Positions 39,337 to 52,073 of a DNA stretch of 64,000 nucleotides are shown here, piece by piece. Below the pieces are notes generated by a model that was not told the DNA's origin, made no database searches, and saw only the letters and a list, made by a program, of their open reading frames with translations. Where the stretch lies: assembly GCA_013400155.1 (NCBI GenBank), contig VXBM01001077.1, forward strand, positions 62,001 to 126,000. The letters are read 5' to 3'. Positions within the stretch are counted from its first letter, which is position 1, and each line of letters opens with the position of its first letter. The position numbers and the translations under genes were made by a program. This DNA comes from Helopsaltes ochotensis (taxonomy: Eukaryota > Chordata > Aves > Passeriformes > Locustellidae).

Positions 39337-39422
39337 AAAAACCAACAAAAAACCCCCTCCAAAACAAACAACCAAACAAAAAACCCAAACCAAACAAAAA
39401 ACCAACAAAAAACCAAACAAAA
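39337..39422. repeat. A/C-rich low-complexity tract next to a gap
   Basis: Runs such as AAAAAACCAACAAAAAACC and AAACAAAAAACC continue right up to the unsequenced bases, which suggests the gap is an unresolved extension of this simple repeat. Confidence 0.85.
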
Positions 39423-39525
39423 NNNNNNNNNNNNNNNNNNNNNNNNNNNNNNNNNNNNNNNNNNNNNNNNNNNNNNNNNNNNNNNNNNNNNNNNNNNNNN
39501 NNNNNNNNNNNNNNNNNNNNNNNNN
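39423..39525. other. Assembly gap (103 N)
   Basis: Unknown bases in RHEB intron 1, after an A/C-rich low-complexity tract. Any open frame crossing it is meaningless. Confidence 0.99.
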
Positions 39526-42500
39526 ACCTGCCTGCATCCAAGATGCTTTAAATAGGTCAGGAGAACTCCATCCTGCTGTTCCCTAGCTTCATACCCCAGA
39601 CAGTCAACCTGTATTTTCTCAGATAAATACCATCCTCTGTATTCCTTTCAGACTTCCTGCAGAAACTCTGCATCCCTGCAGCACCTTCCCACAGCACAAG
39701 GCCTAAAATATTTCAGGTGGCAGCAGAAATTCAATGGCCTTGGTAGGTGGGTGGTGAGTTGTGCATCACTTAGATATTCTTTTACCATTACTATCATTGA
39801 CCTTTCCTTTTCTGTCCTATTAAACTGTCTTTATCCCAATGCCATTTTATCTTTTTCCCTAACTGTGTCCCCCGTCCCACTCTGGGGAGGAAATGAATGG
39901 CTCTGTGTGGTGTTCAGCTACCCAGTGTGTTAAACCATAACAACTTCTAAAGGGAAGTTTATTCAGCTTAAAGATCGGCCCCCAACATTCCAGTTTATGA
40001 CAGGCCTAAAGGTAAAGAGCCTGAAATTTTTACTGACTTCCTACCCAAAGGGGCAAAATTCAACTTCTATTGCTGGGTAGAATCCAAGCCCTTTCTCCCT
40101 ATACACAAACTTCAAGCAGGTGTTTGAATAAACTTGACCTTTCCTTGGAACACTGGGTGTGTTCAACATGAAATGAAATGTCTTTAAAAGATCCTTTTAG
40201 GAACTGCTATTGTTTCATCATTAGTTCAGTTTTAAATGTTATGTCATTAGAAATAACACATCTCTCTTGCTTTAATGCATTCTATGCATTCCCCTTTTCT
40301 ATCTTCAAGGTTTTAGTTTCCACACAAGTGATCAAATTCTCAAATTCCTGTCACTTCTTTATTGCAGCTAAAGATTTCTGGGATGTACAACCTAAATTAC
40401 CTTTTTTTCTTCAAATGCATTATTCCAGCTGCAGTCACAGCACCAGCTCTCCACCCTCTGCACAGACATTGCCTATTAAACTTCCCGGTTCCATTAGGAA
40501 ACAAGATAAACTCTTTCTTCCACAAACCTCACTTGCCTTTTCAGACCAGTAAGTGAGAAAGAGAAGCCTTGCCAAATGAAAGACCTCAGTTCCACTGACA
40601 TGCAGGTCTTCCTTAAAAAGGACCTTGAGGACTGAAGCCATAGGATTCACATTGTGAGCACCGTACATCAACCACTGCTTACAGCCACCACCAAGCAGAA
40701 GGCCAAGTCTCTGGAAATGTCACTAAACCTTTTGTGGCATCATTTAAAAACACAAGTCTAGGAACATGAGCATATTGTAACACCAGTAATACCAAAAGCA
40801 GCTGAAATGGCTGAGGAATAGACCATCTTGGCAGTACTACTGAAATGCACATGACCAGAGGGCCTCAGGATATTCTTGGAATTCTAAGAAGAACAGTAAG
40901 AGAAATATTTCTTTTTTCCTTGTTGTAGGATGGCAGAAGGCAACTACCTGACAAAATCCTGACAGGAGCGTAATGGTAATATCCCCTCTCTTGGTAACAT
41001 CATGCAATCAAATCATGTGATGCACATTCTGTAACTACTGCTAAGAAGTTTCAGCCTTACTCTGAAGGGAAGTCCACAGAGCTCCCCACCAACTGTAGCA
41101 AAAGCTGGAACTGATTTGTGACAACAAAGGCAGGCTACTTGTACAGCATAGTATAAAAAATACAAAAATCAAACTGTATAATAATCACTGGAAGATCTTG
41201 GCAACACCAGCCAGCTCCACTCTGCAGCAGTGTGTAATTGCCAGGTGGTCACTCGATGTTTCAGGCTCTGTGTGCCACCACTGATGGCCCGAGGTCTGAC
41301 ACACGCAATGCCAGCAATGCACGTGGCCAATAAACCCTGACACTCATGGACAGCTGCTACCAGCACCCATCGGCAGCCAGCACCATTCACCTGCTATTCC
41401 TGCACTGGGGGAATTCCCCAAGGCTGCATGAGGCATCAGGCACTGCAGTACCAACTCTGATAACACCAGAATCTCAGTGCAGAGCAGGGAAGATGGGCTT
41501 TGGGGATACTGACAAAGAGCTGTGTTGACTCCTCCTTCCTCCAGCAGAGCAAGACATGATCAACTCCATCACATCTCCCTCCAGAACTGGTAGACACAGA
41601 GTTTTGATTAATGCTTATACTGTTGACCCTTGACCATTTCTCCCGTGCTAACCCAGTGGATCTATACATAAACACACCAACATAAAAACCAGTGTGTACC
41701 TGAACTGTTCCTTCCTCTACACAACTCTCTCTCCCCAGCAGGTTCTGATCGCTTTTTGTTGTTCCTGTTGTCTCTTCTCCATTTCAGCTCTAGACCTTCT
41801 CTGAATTAACTGCACAGGCACCTTCCATGTAATTTCTGCTGATCACGGGAAGCTCCTCCCCTCTATTTAACAGGGTTGAAGAAAGCCCCAATCTGTTAAA
41901 CTCCATCTTCACAGCCTTGCACTTTACCCAGCTGGAATTAGTCATCAACCCCTTCCCACCAATGCTGGCTGCAAGCCTCTTGCATTTACATACTTACCCA
42001 TCTACCCAGGAGGAGCTGCTGAATACAGAGGACAATCCGTCACCAGTAAGGAAGGTTTAAAGTAATAAAATACCAAAATCTCTGCCTGACGCACATGGGT
42101 AAAACAGCAGGGCAAAAATAAGACTCCAGGGTGAGAATAACACCACACAGATTACCAGAAGAATCCTTAGAGCCCCCAACCTTGGGAAATGTTAAGGGAA
42201 TTTATGCCAGAGATCTGTCAGATACGACACAACATAGTGGATTTTGCCACAGGGCAGAGAAGATAGTAAGATATAGCAAACAAGGGTTACCTATTCTATC
42301 AAATTCTTGCCTGCCATGACAGCCAGTTGGCTTTCTTACCTTCCTAACTAGCACATATCCATCTGTTGGCTCAAAAGGTATTTCAAATTAAGAGGTTTTG
42401 GATAAGAATCATACTTCCCTATTCTCAGTTTTCATATTATGTAGTACTAAAAGGTCACAATACAAAACTCTGACCTTTGCAGGGAAGAAGAAAAACACAG

Positions 42501-44595
42501 AACAAAAATCAATAAAACCCCACCACTGCCATCTCACTCCCACCCTCTCTCAACCACCTGAAAGTATCCCAGGGGAATAAATGAGGACAACACCTGCAAC
42601 TTGAAAATAAATTATTTTTCCATTTTTTCACAAGTCAAGCATCTTCCAGCCAGTCCAGCTCCAGCAGCTGAGGAAGCCCTTGCAAATACAAGCTGGATTC
42701 TTCACTTCCCAGTGCTCCACTAGCACAACCACACAGCTTGGACAAGCAGGTGAATATTGAACTACAGTTTAAGACAACCTAAAGTCAGGTCAGGCTTCAG
42801 GAGACAGGGCAGAACATTCTAATTGTCTGCTGCACAGCAACCCATCAGTTCTGTGAATTTCACATTAGCTCCTCCTCTGTTCCTATCACCACACTAAGGG
42901 ATAAAAGTGCAGTTGTAGAAGGACAAGCAGAAAAGAGGTTTAGGTGCCCCAAGACTCCTATACACGCCGTATAAGGAATAAGATTTTGAAACATTCAGAC
43001 AACTTATTCTCCCCACCTTCACTGCTCAGAAAAACTTGCCTTCCAACTGAACCATTTTTATATTTAAGTTTAGCAACCTCAAAAGGTTTATGAAGAGTTT
43101 TGATGTTTTTTCTCAAAATATGAAGGTTGAAACAGCACAACTTTTAAAATTTATTCACCAGAGTCAATCCATACAAAGGAAGCAAACACCATTTCCAAGA
43201 AAGCAATGAAGAACAACATACTTCAGCACACTAAGAAACATGGTGCTTGTTTATATGCACATTTCAAAGCAAAAACTTCCAGTTCTAATTAAAAAATGCT
43301 AATTTTGAAACAGATTTCAGAAGACTAAAAATTTGTTATTGATGGAATAACAAGCCTTGAAGCAAAATACACTTTACTGCATTAATGTCAAGTGTTTGAT
43401 TGTTTTGACAGTCTGTAGGGCAGATTTAATGGAGTTTTCCTACATATTATGCATCCCAGCTCTTTTGCATACAGCAAGAGTACCTTTAAAGGAGGTCATA
43501 CATATTGAAGGAAGTTTTGGCAATAAAATCTGACAAGTTGTTGAAGCTAGACAGATGTATCCCACTAACTCTGGAGACAATGTTGTCAAGAGACACTTTC
43601 ATATCCTAATTTTGTATTACACTTGCACATGTTTACATCCACACACTGAGGACCACTTATATATTCCATCTTTTTCCAAATTAAAATTAATTTAACACCA
43701 TACCCCACAGAACACAAATAACTAGGTTTGGCACAAATTATGTTCTGGTCCCTGTAATCTAAATTCCCAAGAACACTGACAAACATCCAAGAAATACTGA
43801 CTCCTCAATCTTTGAGATTTTAGGGTCATATTAAAAAAAGCGTTGAAAGAAAAATTCACTGTTTACATCATAATCTATCAGGGAATTGATTTCTGCAGTT
43901 GATACCTATTTAACATAGAAAGACCACAATTTTTCTGAACTAATTCCTTAAGTGTCACATAGGGTCTGTCATTCCTTATGAGACATTTAGTCTTATGCCT
44001 CATAACCTTTGGTCATTACCCACAAACTCCTGATGATTCCACTCAAATCAAACTGCTGTACACTTCCTCCTTGTGTTCTAGCCTCAAGTTCTCTAATTTA
44101 CACAGGAAGTCCAATAAGAAATTCTAAATACTTCCCTTTTGCAGGAGCCCCCAAGGCTCAAGCTGGTCTTTTGCTTGTCCTAACTTCATCTTGTGGAATA
44201 TTGTGGTTGGTAATCCCAAATGTGCATTTGCAGCACTCGTGTCACTGTTTGCACCAGTGCCTCACTCACCACTGTCTCATCCAGCATCCTTCAAACAGTT
44301 ATTCATAAAATGTACATGCCCAGAAATCAAGATGTGTATGGTAAACTGAGGAAGAACCTGAGCATTTCGGTAATTAAGTAGCTGTGATTCAACCCTACTC
44401 CAAATGCTGATAAACACAACCAAACCAGGAGTCAACCGGTATTTGCAAGAAACAGATACTTTGTAGGGTATCCTACCAAAGACAGAAGACCATGCTGAAA
44501 AGCAACACAGTTTAGATTTGTTTCCATTGGCTTTCCACATCGGAAGGAAATCCGTGACTGTGGATGCCTTTCACTTCCTTGGTTGTAGCCATGTG

Positions 44596-44855
44596 AGAGT
44601 CAGCCTCATCTCCCAAATTTCAACTGATAGGACAAGTGAGAACAGTTGTGCAAGGAGAGGTTTGTATTAGATGATAGGAAAATTTTCTTCACAGAAGGTG
44701 TTGCCAAGCATTGGAACAGGCTGTCCAGGGAACCAGTTGAGTCACCAGCCCTGGAGGTATTTAAAAGATGAGTGGATATGGTTTAGTGGTGGACCTGGCA
44801 GTGCTGGGTCAAGGGTTGGATTCCACGTTCTTAGAGGTCTTTTCCTGAAGCTTTG
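44596..44855 (+). mobile_element. CR1 LINE 3' fragment, sense
   Basis: CR1 landmarks lie in sense order: CAACTGATAGGACAAG, GGAGAGGTTTGTATTAGAT, TTTCTTCACAGAAGGTGTTG, GCATTGGAACAGGCTGTCCA, CCCTGGAGGTATTTAAAAGA and GACCTGGCAGTGCTGGGT, ending near CTTAGAGGTCTTTTCC. The short terminal 8-base repeats are not clear. It is a 5'-truncated and diverged copy in RHEB intron 1. Confidence 0.88.
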
Positions 44856-45754
44856 GCTTTGATCCATTGCAACACCTTTACTAGCACGTGTTTCCAGAAA
44901 ATTCCAGATTGTATCACCTGAGGCATCATCTGAATTTGAAGACGTTTGGAACAAGGTTTAGGTTTACCCCAGGTCAAACATTTTTTTCTTCAATTTCACA
45001 TGCATTGATTAGGTTTGACTACAGAAGGTTATTTAAACAAGAACCTTGAAAAACTTGATTTCTCCATGGTTCCCTAGCACACATCTCACCATCTGCACAA
45101 GGCCACCTTTTTCCATCAAGAAAACAAGTCCTGTTCAGAAGTTCCACTGCTGGAAGTTGACCAAAAGGCATCCATGCCTATCTCAGGTGGTGGAGGAAAG
45201 CACTTCCAGATGTGGTTCCATAACAAGTCTGAAGAAAAGTCTGCACAGCCATTAAGAGCCTACACCACCCTCCCCAAAAAGCCTGTGTGCTCTTGACCCC
45301 ATTCCCCCTGTCAGAGCTGCAGTTACTGAGCTGGCCAGTTGAACGATACAAAAACTTTCCCATCTTGTTGCTTTACTTAGCCAAGAAATTAATTCCCTGA
45401 GCTGGGGGACGGCCTTCCATCACACCAGTGCCAGCACCTGGGTGGAGGTAGCAAGGTCCAACTTCCAGTCACAGCGCAGGATTAGCTAAACTTGGGCCAA
45501 AAGGTGCCCCACCCTACAGAGGGAATTTGCATCTGCCTTCATTATGTTGCAATCAAAAAAGAAAGTGGCTTAAACGTTTCTTGAGAAAAGCTGCACCTGA
45601 AAGCCTGTTTCAGCACTTCGTTCTAAAATTGCCTCGGTTTACTTCCTTGCGACAAGTTCAATATAAGCAGCTTTATCCCACTAAAAATCCAATCCTGCAC
45701 CCACTGTACTTTATATTTCTCAAAAAGAAAAACATACAACAGATTCATATATTA

Positions 45755-45820
45755 AAGTTTACTAAAAGTATATTAATATAGACCTGTAACAGTCTATATT
45801 AATATATTTTTAGTAAACTT
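45755..45820. repeat. AT-rich hairpin, 29-bp arms, 8-base loop
   Basis: The arm 45755-45783 is the reverse complement of 45792-45820 with one mismatch in 29. The loop is CTGTAACA. The arms contain TATTAATATAGAC. Either strand would fold to a 66-base stem-loop. It lies in RHEB intron 1 and does not match a recognised element. Confidence 0.92.
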
Positions 45821-48552
45821 AATCTGAAATCTTGTTAAAAGGTCTGCCAGGCAACATAAAATATGCATTTTGTCCACACTTCCCTTTTCTCCCATCCCAT
45901 TTACCCTCCTTTACAGAAGAGATGCCCTCAACGGGCAAGAACCACACTGGAATGCCAATGGCCTGACCAGGATTGGAAGACAGAAATTTTAAGGAACAAT
46001 CCTCCCTCAAATCCAGGAAGCAGATTTTCCTTTCTCGCATTATCAAATTCACAACAAATCTGTCATTCACTTCAAATACAGACCTCGGAAAACAAAAAGG
46101 AATCTCTCAAAACCTTAAGGAGACCAATTCATGACTGACAAGGGCCGCTTCGTGTTTTTACACACCGCGCATCATGTCTGCAGCTTCTGATTTAGGAAAA
46201 TTTGAGATGACACCAGCCAATTGACTCATGCAGGACTCGGAGAGCTTGACTGTATTATGAACATCCCACAGAGAAGCTGTTTCGATTTTGGATGGAATAT
46301 ACAATTAAGTTGAGCAGTTTTTAAAGCACACCCTTGGATGTCACCTTCAGGAGAGCTACAGGAAGTTAATCATAATCAGCATTTATCACTTTTTAGCCTG
46401 CTCTTCTAATCCCGGCTGCGTGGTCATGCTGAGTTTCCGCAGCAGCCTGCACCGCAGAGGTGGCTGCCTCAGCCAGAACCTACACTTAAGGCAGTGTAGT
46501 ATATATAAACGAAGAGCTCTGACTTTATATAGCTAATAAATTACAGAATCTACATTTCATTTGGCTTTTCCTGTCGATGTTAACTTCAAGTTGTGTAATC
46601 AAACACCAAAACGCCCCCATACATAGAAGCAAAACGTGCAAGCGTTACCATTGACAGATCTGAGTAGGCAATTTAAGAGTTAATCCTGGAGCAGTGTCCT
46701 CAAATAACCCCACGGTGGCTTGATATTACAGCTGAACATGCTGCCTCTAGTGCTTCCAGCTACTGCTATCAAATGCTCTGTAGCAACTTTCCCTGCTGTA
46801 GCCACTATCGCTGCCACTAACACCGAAATGCAATTAAAGCTGGCATTTCCAGCCTCATCCCCGTCCCCTGGGAGCTGCAACCTTTCCTCCTTGCAGCATT
46901 GCCGCACCCTGGCAGAGCCAACTGCGGCCCTGGCAAGGGAAGGGCTGTGGAAGTCATCTTGGCACTTCACAAGGGACTCGGGAAAATGTTAACCTTCCGT
47001 ATCAGCTGGCTGCCGAACCGCTCAATTTTCCTGTTAAATCTCCGGCTTTCCCATGTTGCGGACACAGCCGATTGTGTAAACCAAATTACAGCGCACGACA
47101 GCGGTAATTTCTCCATTCCTCCTCTGTTGACATTTACACGGGCAATTTATCGCCTGCTAAAATTACCACTTCCCCCGTCCAATCCCAGAGGGATCCCTGC
47201 TCGGGGCGGAACGCTGCTGTGCGAGCAGATGCCATCTTTCAGAGGCGAACAGCAAAGCCTCAGCTCCATTTTACAGCGCCAACCTCCTCGTATTCAAACA
47301 ACTCGTGTCTTCGAACTACGTTCTGCCGTAACAATTATTGGTACTATTTACAGGTCCCTACTGAAGGCACTGCTTTTTCTGCCCTTCTTGCCTCCCAAGG
47401 CATTTTTTTTAGCTTAACACAATCACCTGGAAGCCTTTCCATACAAATCTAACCCTGACAGATCATTTTGTTCCGTCACAGTTTTTTTTTGATACCTGCA
47501 TGCCGCAGTCAGACCATGACTACTTCTGCCTGCAGCACGGTCTGCTCTACACCTACACACACAACAGAAGTTGATTTATTTATCCAGGGAAGAAAAATAG
47601 GTAAGTCCCCTATTATTAACTGGATTTTCCCCTCTAAGCCATAAACTTCCCCGGAGAGCATTTTCAGATGACCAGTCCAAACGTGTAAAATTCAGAAAGA
47701 GAATTCCTGTTTCTGCAAGTACATCTGTGAAACCAGCAGCACAACTTCTACAAACAGCAGAAAATAAATGAGGCTATGACTGAAACAGCTGAACCAAACA
47801 GCACCTTCCTGCTTATCTTAAATCCATCCATTCAGAATAATACAGAGAATCCCAGTAATAAGGCACTTTACAAGACACCTCTTCTTTCATACAGGCACTT
47901 GTGGTCTGAATTTGCACATCTGTTCTATAAACAGAAAGAGAATGAAACTGAGCACAAAGCATTTCTGGCGACTCTACGCTGCTTTTTAGAGTGGCTGTCA
48001 GTCTGAAAAGATTCAGAAAATCTTACTCCTGCTTGATTTACTTCCAAGCAAATCCATTATTTCCAATTATATTTGGGATACTAAATTATGACTGAAATAC
48101 AGGTATGAAGATTCTTTTTAGTGAAGGCAGGAACTTTATTATAAAATTTTATGCTTCATCATGCATGAGACAGATTTCTTTCAGAATCAAACCTCAAGTA
48201 GCTGGCCCACCCTGGTCACCTCCCAACTAACAGTAATGGAAGTCAAGTTCCTCTGCTGAAACTCAGATCTTGGGATGAAATCCATTTGATTTCTACTCAG
48301 AACCTTGTTGAGACAAGCACACTTACATAATGGAATTTAACTTTCTTAGACCAATTTAAGCAGGAGCAAAACCCAACAGAGCCATTCTTGCATGACTTTG
48401 TCTCACACCATGCCACGACCTGCATGCAATATCCGCAGATAATCAGTCTTCCTCACCAAAAAACAACTCCTGAAGCTCCTGGCAAATACTCTGTCTGCAT
48501 CACAGAAAGTACGACTGCCTGGGAATTCACCAGGCTTCCACTGTGATATCTC

Positions 48553-48594
48553 CCATCAGCAAAGAAAGCCTTTCACATATGAAAGGCTTGATGG
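48553..48594. repeat. Interrupted hairpin in RHEB intron 1
   Basis: An inner stem AAGCCTTTCA / TGAAAGGCTT (48566-48575 and 48580-48589, loop CATA) is extended by CCATC / GATGG after an internal bulge. The role is unknown. Confidence 0.75.
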
Positions 48595-50172
48595 TGGTGT
48601 TGAAAGATAGAGGGAGTGTATTCAAACAAGCAGATTCCTGAATTTTCTATTCTGAGAACTATTATACCAGAATACCACTCCCAACCTCTAGTTTACCTGA
48701 CAACAGCACTGGGATAAGATTAAAATTTAATGATTAAAATAAACAAGGCCTTAGCATGAATTCAGTACAATTTTTTCCCGTTTCCCAAATCCCCACGGAG
48801 GACAAGCTCACCCTTCACTGTACACACACGAGAGACTCATGGTGTTGTTGAATCATGAGCTGTAGGGAAAAGCTCACTGCTTGAAATGCATCATCAAAAC
48901 CTGGTAATTTCAGCACCTAACTGAGAGAGACACGGGAGAAAGAGTTCCCCATTTTATGACAGCTTCATTTCAAACCCTGTAGTTACAGGGAGAGCACCCA
49001 ACTTCTCAGAGCAGGTCACCTAAGCATTTAGGCCAACCCATAAAGCTGCAAGCATTTTACAACTCACCAGAGTTAGCCTCTCTAATTTCAGGGTTAAGAT
49101 TAATGTTAATGGCAAAACAATGCCATTCCCTAATTACAAAAGGAAATGTAGAAAGCATTTCCTTCCAGTCCTTCAGATTCTGGAATTATTCTCCACTTTA
49201 ATGAGCATTACCTCTATACAATGCAGCATTTCCTCCAAAAGAAACATACTTCCTTTTTCACCACCTTAACACTTGTCCTAAAATGAGATTATATCCTTTC
49301 TTACCCGGGATTCAAGTGATATTCTTGCCATCATAATACAAAGCAACACTTAACCAAAAGTTTCCCTGAAGCCAAACTCAGTTCCAATCCTCCTACACTT
49401 TAGGAGGCATATTTGGGGAAGTAGAGGACAGGCTGAATCTCACAGGTTAACCTTCCTGCTTTTCTAACAGCTTTATAAGATGGAAGTACGACCTCAATGG
49501 CCCATTTCTAATGCTTGAACTTTTACCTAAGTATTTACCTAGAAATTTAATGACAATGAAAGGAAAATTGCAGTAAACCAGATTTTTCCCCCCTTCTTAA
49601 TTCTATGTCCATACAACTTGTAGCTCTCCTAATAAAACTGGTCTTGTCCTATCAAGCCCAATTCCACACTAGTCCCAGAAAACTTGAGTTGAAGAAGTAC
49701 AGCAGTTGGTCTTAATAATTAGGTAATGACCTTTTTGGCCATCCTTTCCATGCTCTCATCACCAATCAAACTAACAACATTATACTACTTCTCTACTTTT
49801 CCTCAACTGGTCCTACACCCCTGCCAATATCTGATTTTTTGATTGCTGCTTGCCAATGTCAACAGATGAAGGACCAAAGCTCGACAGTACACCCCTTCTC
49901 CACCACAGACTTCCCAAGGACAGAATTTCAAGCATTCCCCCTTCCCACTTACACTGCCCATTGCTTTGCTCCCACCAGTGCTCAAAGAAGAAAGAAAACA
50001 TATAACACACGAGACAATGGACAGACTGCAACAAGTGATGTCATGCCGACTGCAAACTGATCAATCTACTACTCACTGTTCTGTTTAAGGACAGGATAAA
50101 TTCCTCATCATTTAAGACCAACCCGGCTGCAGCTATGCACAAAATGCAAGAAAAAGCTCCCCTTATTTAGCC

Positions 50173-50197
50173 TTTTTAAAAATATATTTTAAAAAGC
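50173..50197. repeat. AT-rich inverted repeat
   Basis: CTTTTTAAAA and TTTTAAAAAG flank the five bases ATATA. The arms are low complexity, so it may mean little. Confidence 0.6.
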
Positions 50198-50717
50198 TTT
50201 TTTAAAGTGATCTTTATGCTGTGTACCATGTAAGACAAATTACTTATATAGTCACTACTTTCAATGTAAAAAACCCTTTATATCAGAGTAGTATCTCTCC
50301 GTAGCAGCTTTTTTTTTTTTCCCCCAACCCCACGTTATCTTTCACATTGATCTATGCTTTTAAGTTTGATCGATTAGCTCCGGCTGTACTACAGCTTGTT
50401 CCCCTCTGCTTCAAGAACCCGAACGCTCAAACGTCTGAAATCGTTCTCCATCAAAGACAGCGAACGCAGGAAAAAGGATCGCCCCTTTTGCACGGAACAA
50501 AACCCTCTACCAGCTGCTACAGCCCCGTGCTGGACGCTTCCAGGCAGTTCGTCCCAGAGCACAGCCCGTGCTGGGCACGGCCCGGAGCCGACGCGGCCCC
50601 TCGGGAGCAGCGGCTGCGCTGCTGCTGCCGCACCAGCACCTCCACGGGGGCAAACCCGGGCCGGGCACGGGCAACACATCCACCCGGCCTCCGCAGCATT
50701 TGCACCTGGTTCTAAAG

Positions 50718-51087
50718 CACAGAATCAGCGAGGCTGGAAAACTGCTCTGAGGCCGAGCCAGGACCCAACATCACCGCGTCAGCCACGGCACTGAGGGGTA
50801 CGTCCAGTCTTTGCTGAAACGGCTCCAGGTGACTCCACCACCTCCCTGGGCTGCCCGTTCCAGTGTCTAATCACTCTTTCTGAGAACAAATCCTTCCTGA
50901 GTCCAGACTAAACCTCCCCGGGCGCAGCTTAAGACCACGTCCTCTTGTCCTATCGCAGGTCGCCTGGGAGCAGAGCCCGACCCGCACCTGGCTGCACCCT
51001 CCTGTCAGAGACTTGCGGAGAGCGATGAGGCCTCTCCTGAGCCCCGCTTTCCCCGGGCCGAGCTCCCGCAGCCGCTCCTCACAGGAC
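50718..51087 (-). mobile_element. CR1 LINE 3' fragment, antisense, in the CpG island
   Basis: CR1 landmarks lie in antisense order: CACAGAATCAGCGAGGCTGG, GTGACTCCACCACCTCCCTG, AATCACTCTTTCTGAGAACA, CGCAGCTTAAGACCACGTCC, TCTTGTCCTATCGCAGGTCG and CAGCCGCTCCTCACAGGA. It is a long, quite well-kept copy with many CpG dinucleotides. The right edge is within about 10 bases. Confidence 0.9.
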
Positions 51088-51312
51088 ACGCGCTCCGGAC
51101 CCTTCCCCAGCCGCGCTGCCCTTCCCCGCGCTCGCTCCATACGGAGCGCTGCACGGAGCCGCAGCCCAGCATCCCTAAGCCGGCGGGGCAGGAACCCTCT
51201 CCCCAACTCCCTCGACCCCGCTTTTCCCGGCTGCGTTCGGGGCGTGTGTGGGGAGGGGGGGTGAAACTTCCTATTAAGGGCACGGCGGCCGCGGGCCCGC
51301 AGCTCTGCGGCG

Positions 51313-51324
51313 CCGCCATGGCGG
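51313..51324. promoter_or_regulatory. Palindromic CCGCCATGGCGG, YY1-like core
   Basis: This 12-base palindrome holds the CCGCCAT / ATGGCGG core bound by YY1 in many CpG-island promoters, on both strands. It lies 20 bases from the gap edge. It also creates an ATG on each strand, but neither opens a recognised protein. Confidence 0.4.
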
Positions 51325-51343
51325 GGCCCTCCCTCGCTCCCTC

Positions 51344-52073
51344 NNNNNNNNNNNNNNNNNNNNNNNNNNNNNNNNNNNNNNNNNNNNNNNNNNNNNNNNN
51401 NNNNNNNNNNNNNNNNNNNNNNNNNNNNNNNNNNNNNNNNNNNNNNNNNNNNNNNNNNNNNNNNNNNNNNNNNNNNNNNNNNNNNNNNNNNNNNNNNNNN
51501 NNNNNNNNNNNNNNNNNNNNNNNNNNNNNNNNNNNNNNNNNNNNNNNNNNNNNNNNNNNNNNNNNNNNNNNNNNNNNNNNNNNNNNNNNNNNNNNNNNNN
51601 NNNNNNNNNNNNNNNNNNNNNNNNNNNNNNNNNNNNNNNNNNNNNNNNNNNNNNNNNNNNNNNNNNNNNNNNNNNNNNNNNNNNNNNNNNNNNNNNNNNN
51701 NNNNNNNNNNNNNNNNNNNNNNNNNNNNNNNNNNNNNNNNNNNNNNNNNNNNNNNNNNNNNNNNNNNNNNNNNNNNNNNNNNNNNNNNNNNNNNNNNNNN
51801 NNNNNNNNNNNNNNNNNNNNNNNNNNNNNNNNNNNNNNNNNNNNNNNNNNNNNNNNNNNNNNNNNNNNNNNNNNNNNNNNNNNNNNNNNNNNNNNNNNNN
51901 NNNNNNNNNNNNNNNNNNNNNNNNNNNNNNNNNNNNNNNNNNNNNNNNNNNNNNNNNNNNNNNNNNNNNNNNNNNNNNNNNNNNNNNNNNNNNNNNNNNN
52001 NNNNNNNNNNNNNNNNNNNNNNNNNNNNNNNNNNNNNNNNNNNNNNNNNNNNNNNNNNNNNNNNNNNNNNNNN
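51344..52073. other. Assembly gap (730 N)
   Basis: Unsequenced DNA between CpG-rich flanks and next to a G/C minisatellite. Very GC-rich avian DNA is often lost from assemblies. This is the likely location of RHEB exon 1. Confidence 0.99.

Larger units (their letters stand above)
33511..51343 (-). other. RHEB: RHEB intron 1 (17.8 kb or more visible)
   Basis: This is the long first intron running from exon 2 toward the CpG island. It holds no visible exon. It contains an A/C-rich tract and a 103-base gap at 39.3-39.5 kb, a CR1 fragment at 44.6 kb, hairpins near 45.8, 48.6 and 50.2 kb, and an antisense CR1 copy at its promoter end. The exact end is unknown because exon 1 lies in unsequenced DNA. 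Confidence 0.7.

Noticed and set aside
39042..39551. Plus-strand 169-codon frame
   Set aside because: It crosses a 103-base gap and an A/C simple repeat that translates to Lys/Pro/Asn-rich nonsense.
46899..47417. Plus-strand open frame of 172 codons in RHEB intron 1
   Set aside because: No motif, signal or repeat structure suggests a protein. The other frames are also open in this locally GC-richer block.
51286..51340. Possible RHEB start: minus-strand ATG GCG GCG CCG CAG AGC
   Set aside because: The Pro-Gln-Ser resembles the RHEB N-terminus only by chance. The following codons do not continue into the P-loop sequence and there is no donor in the right phase.
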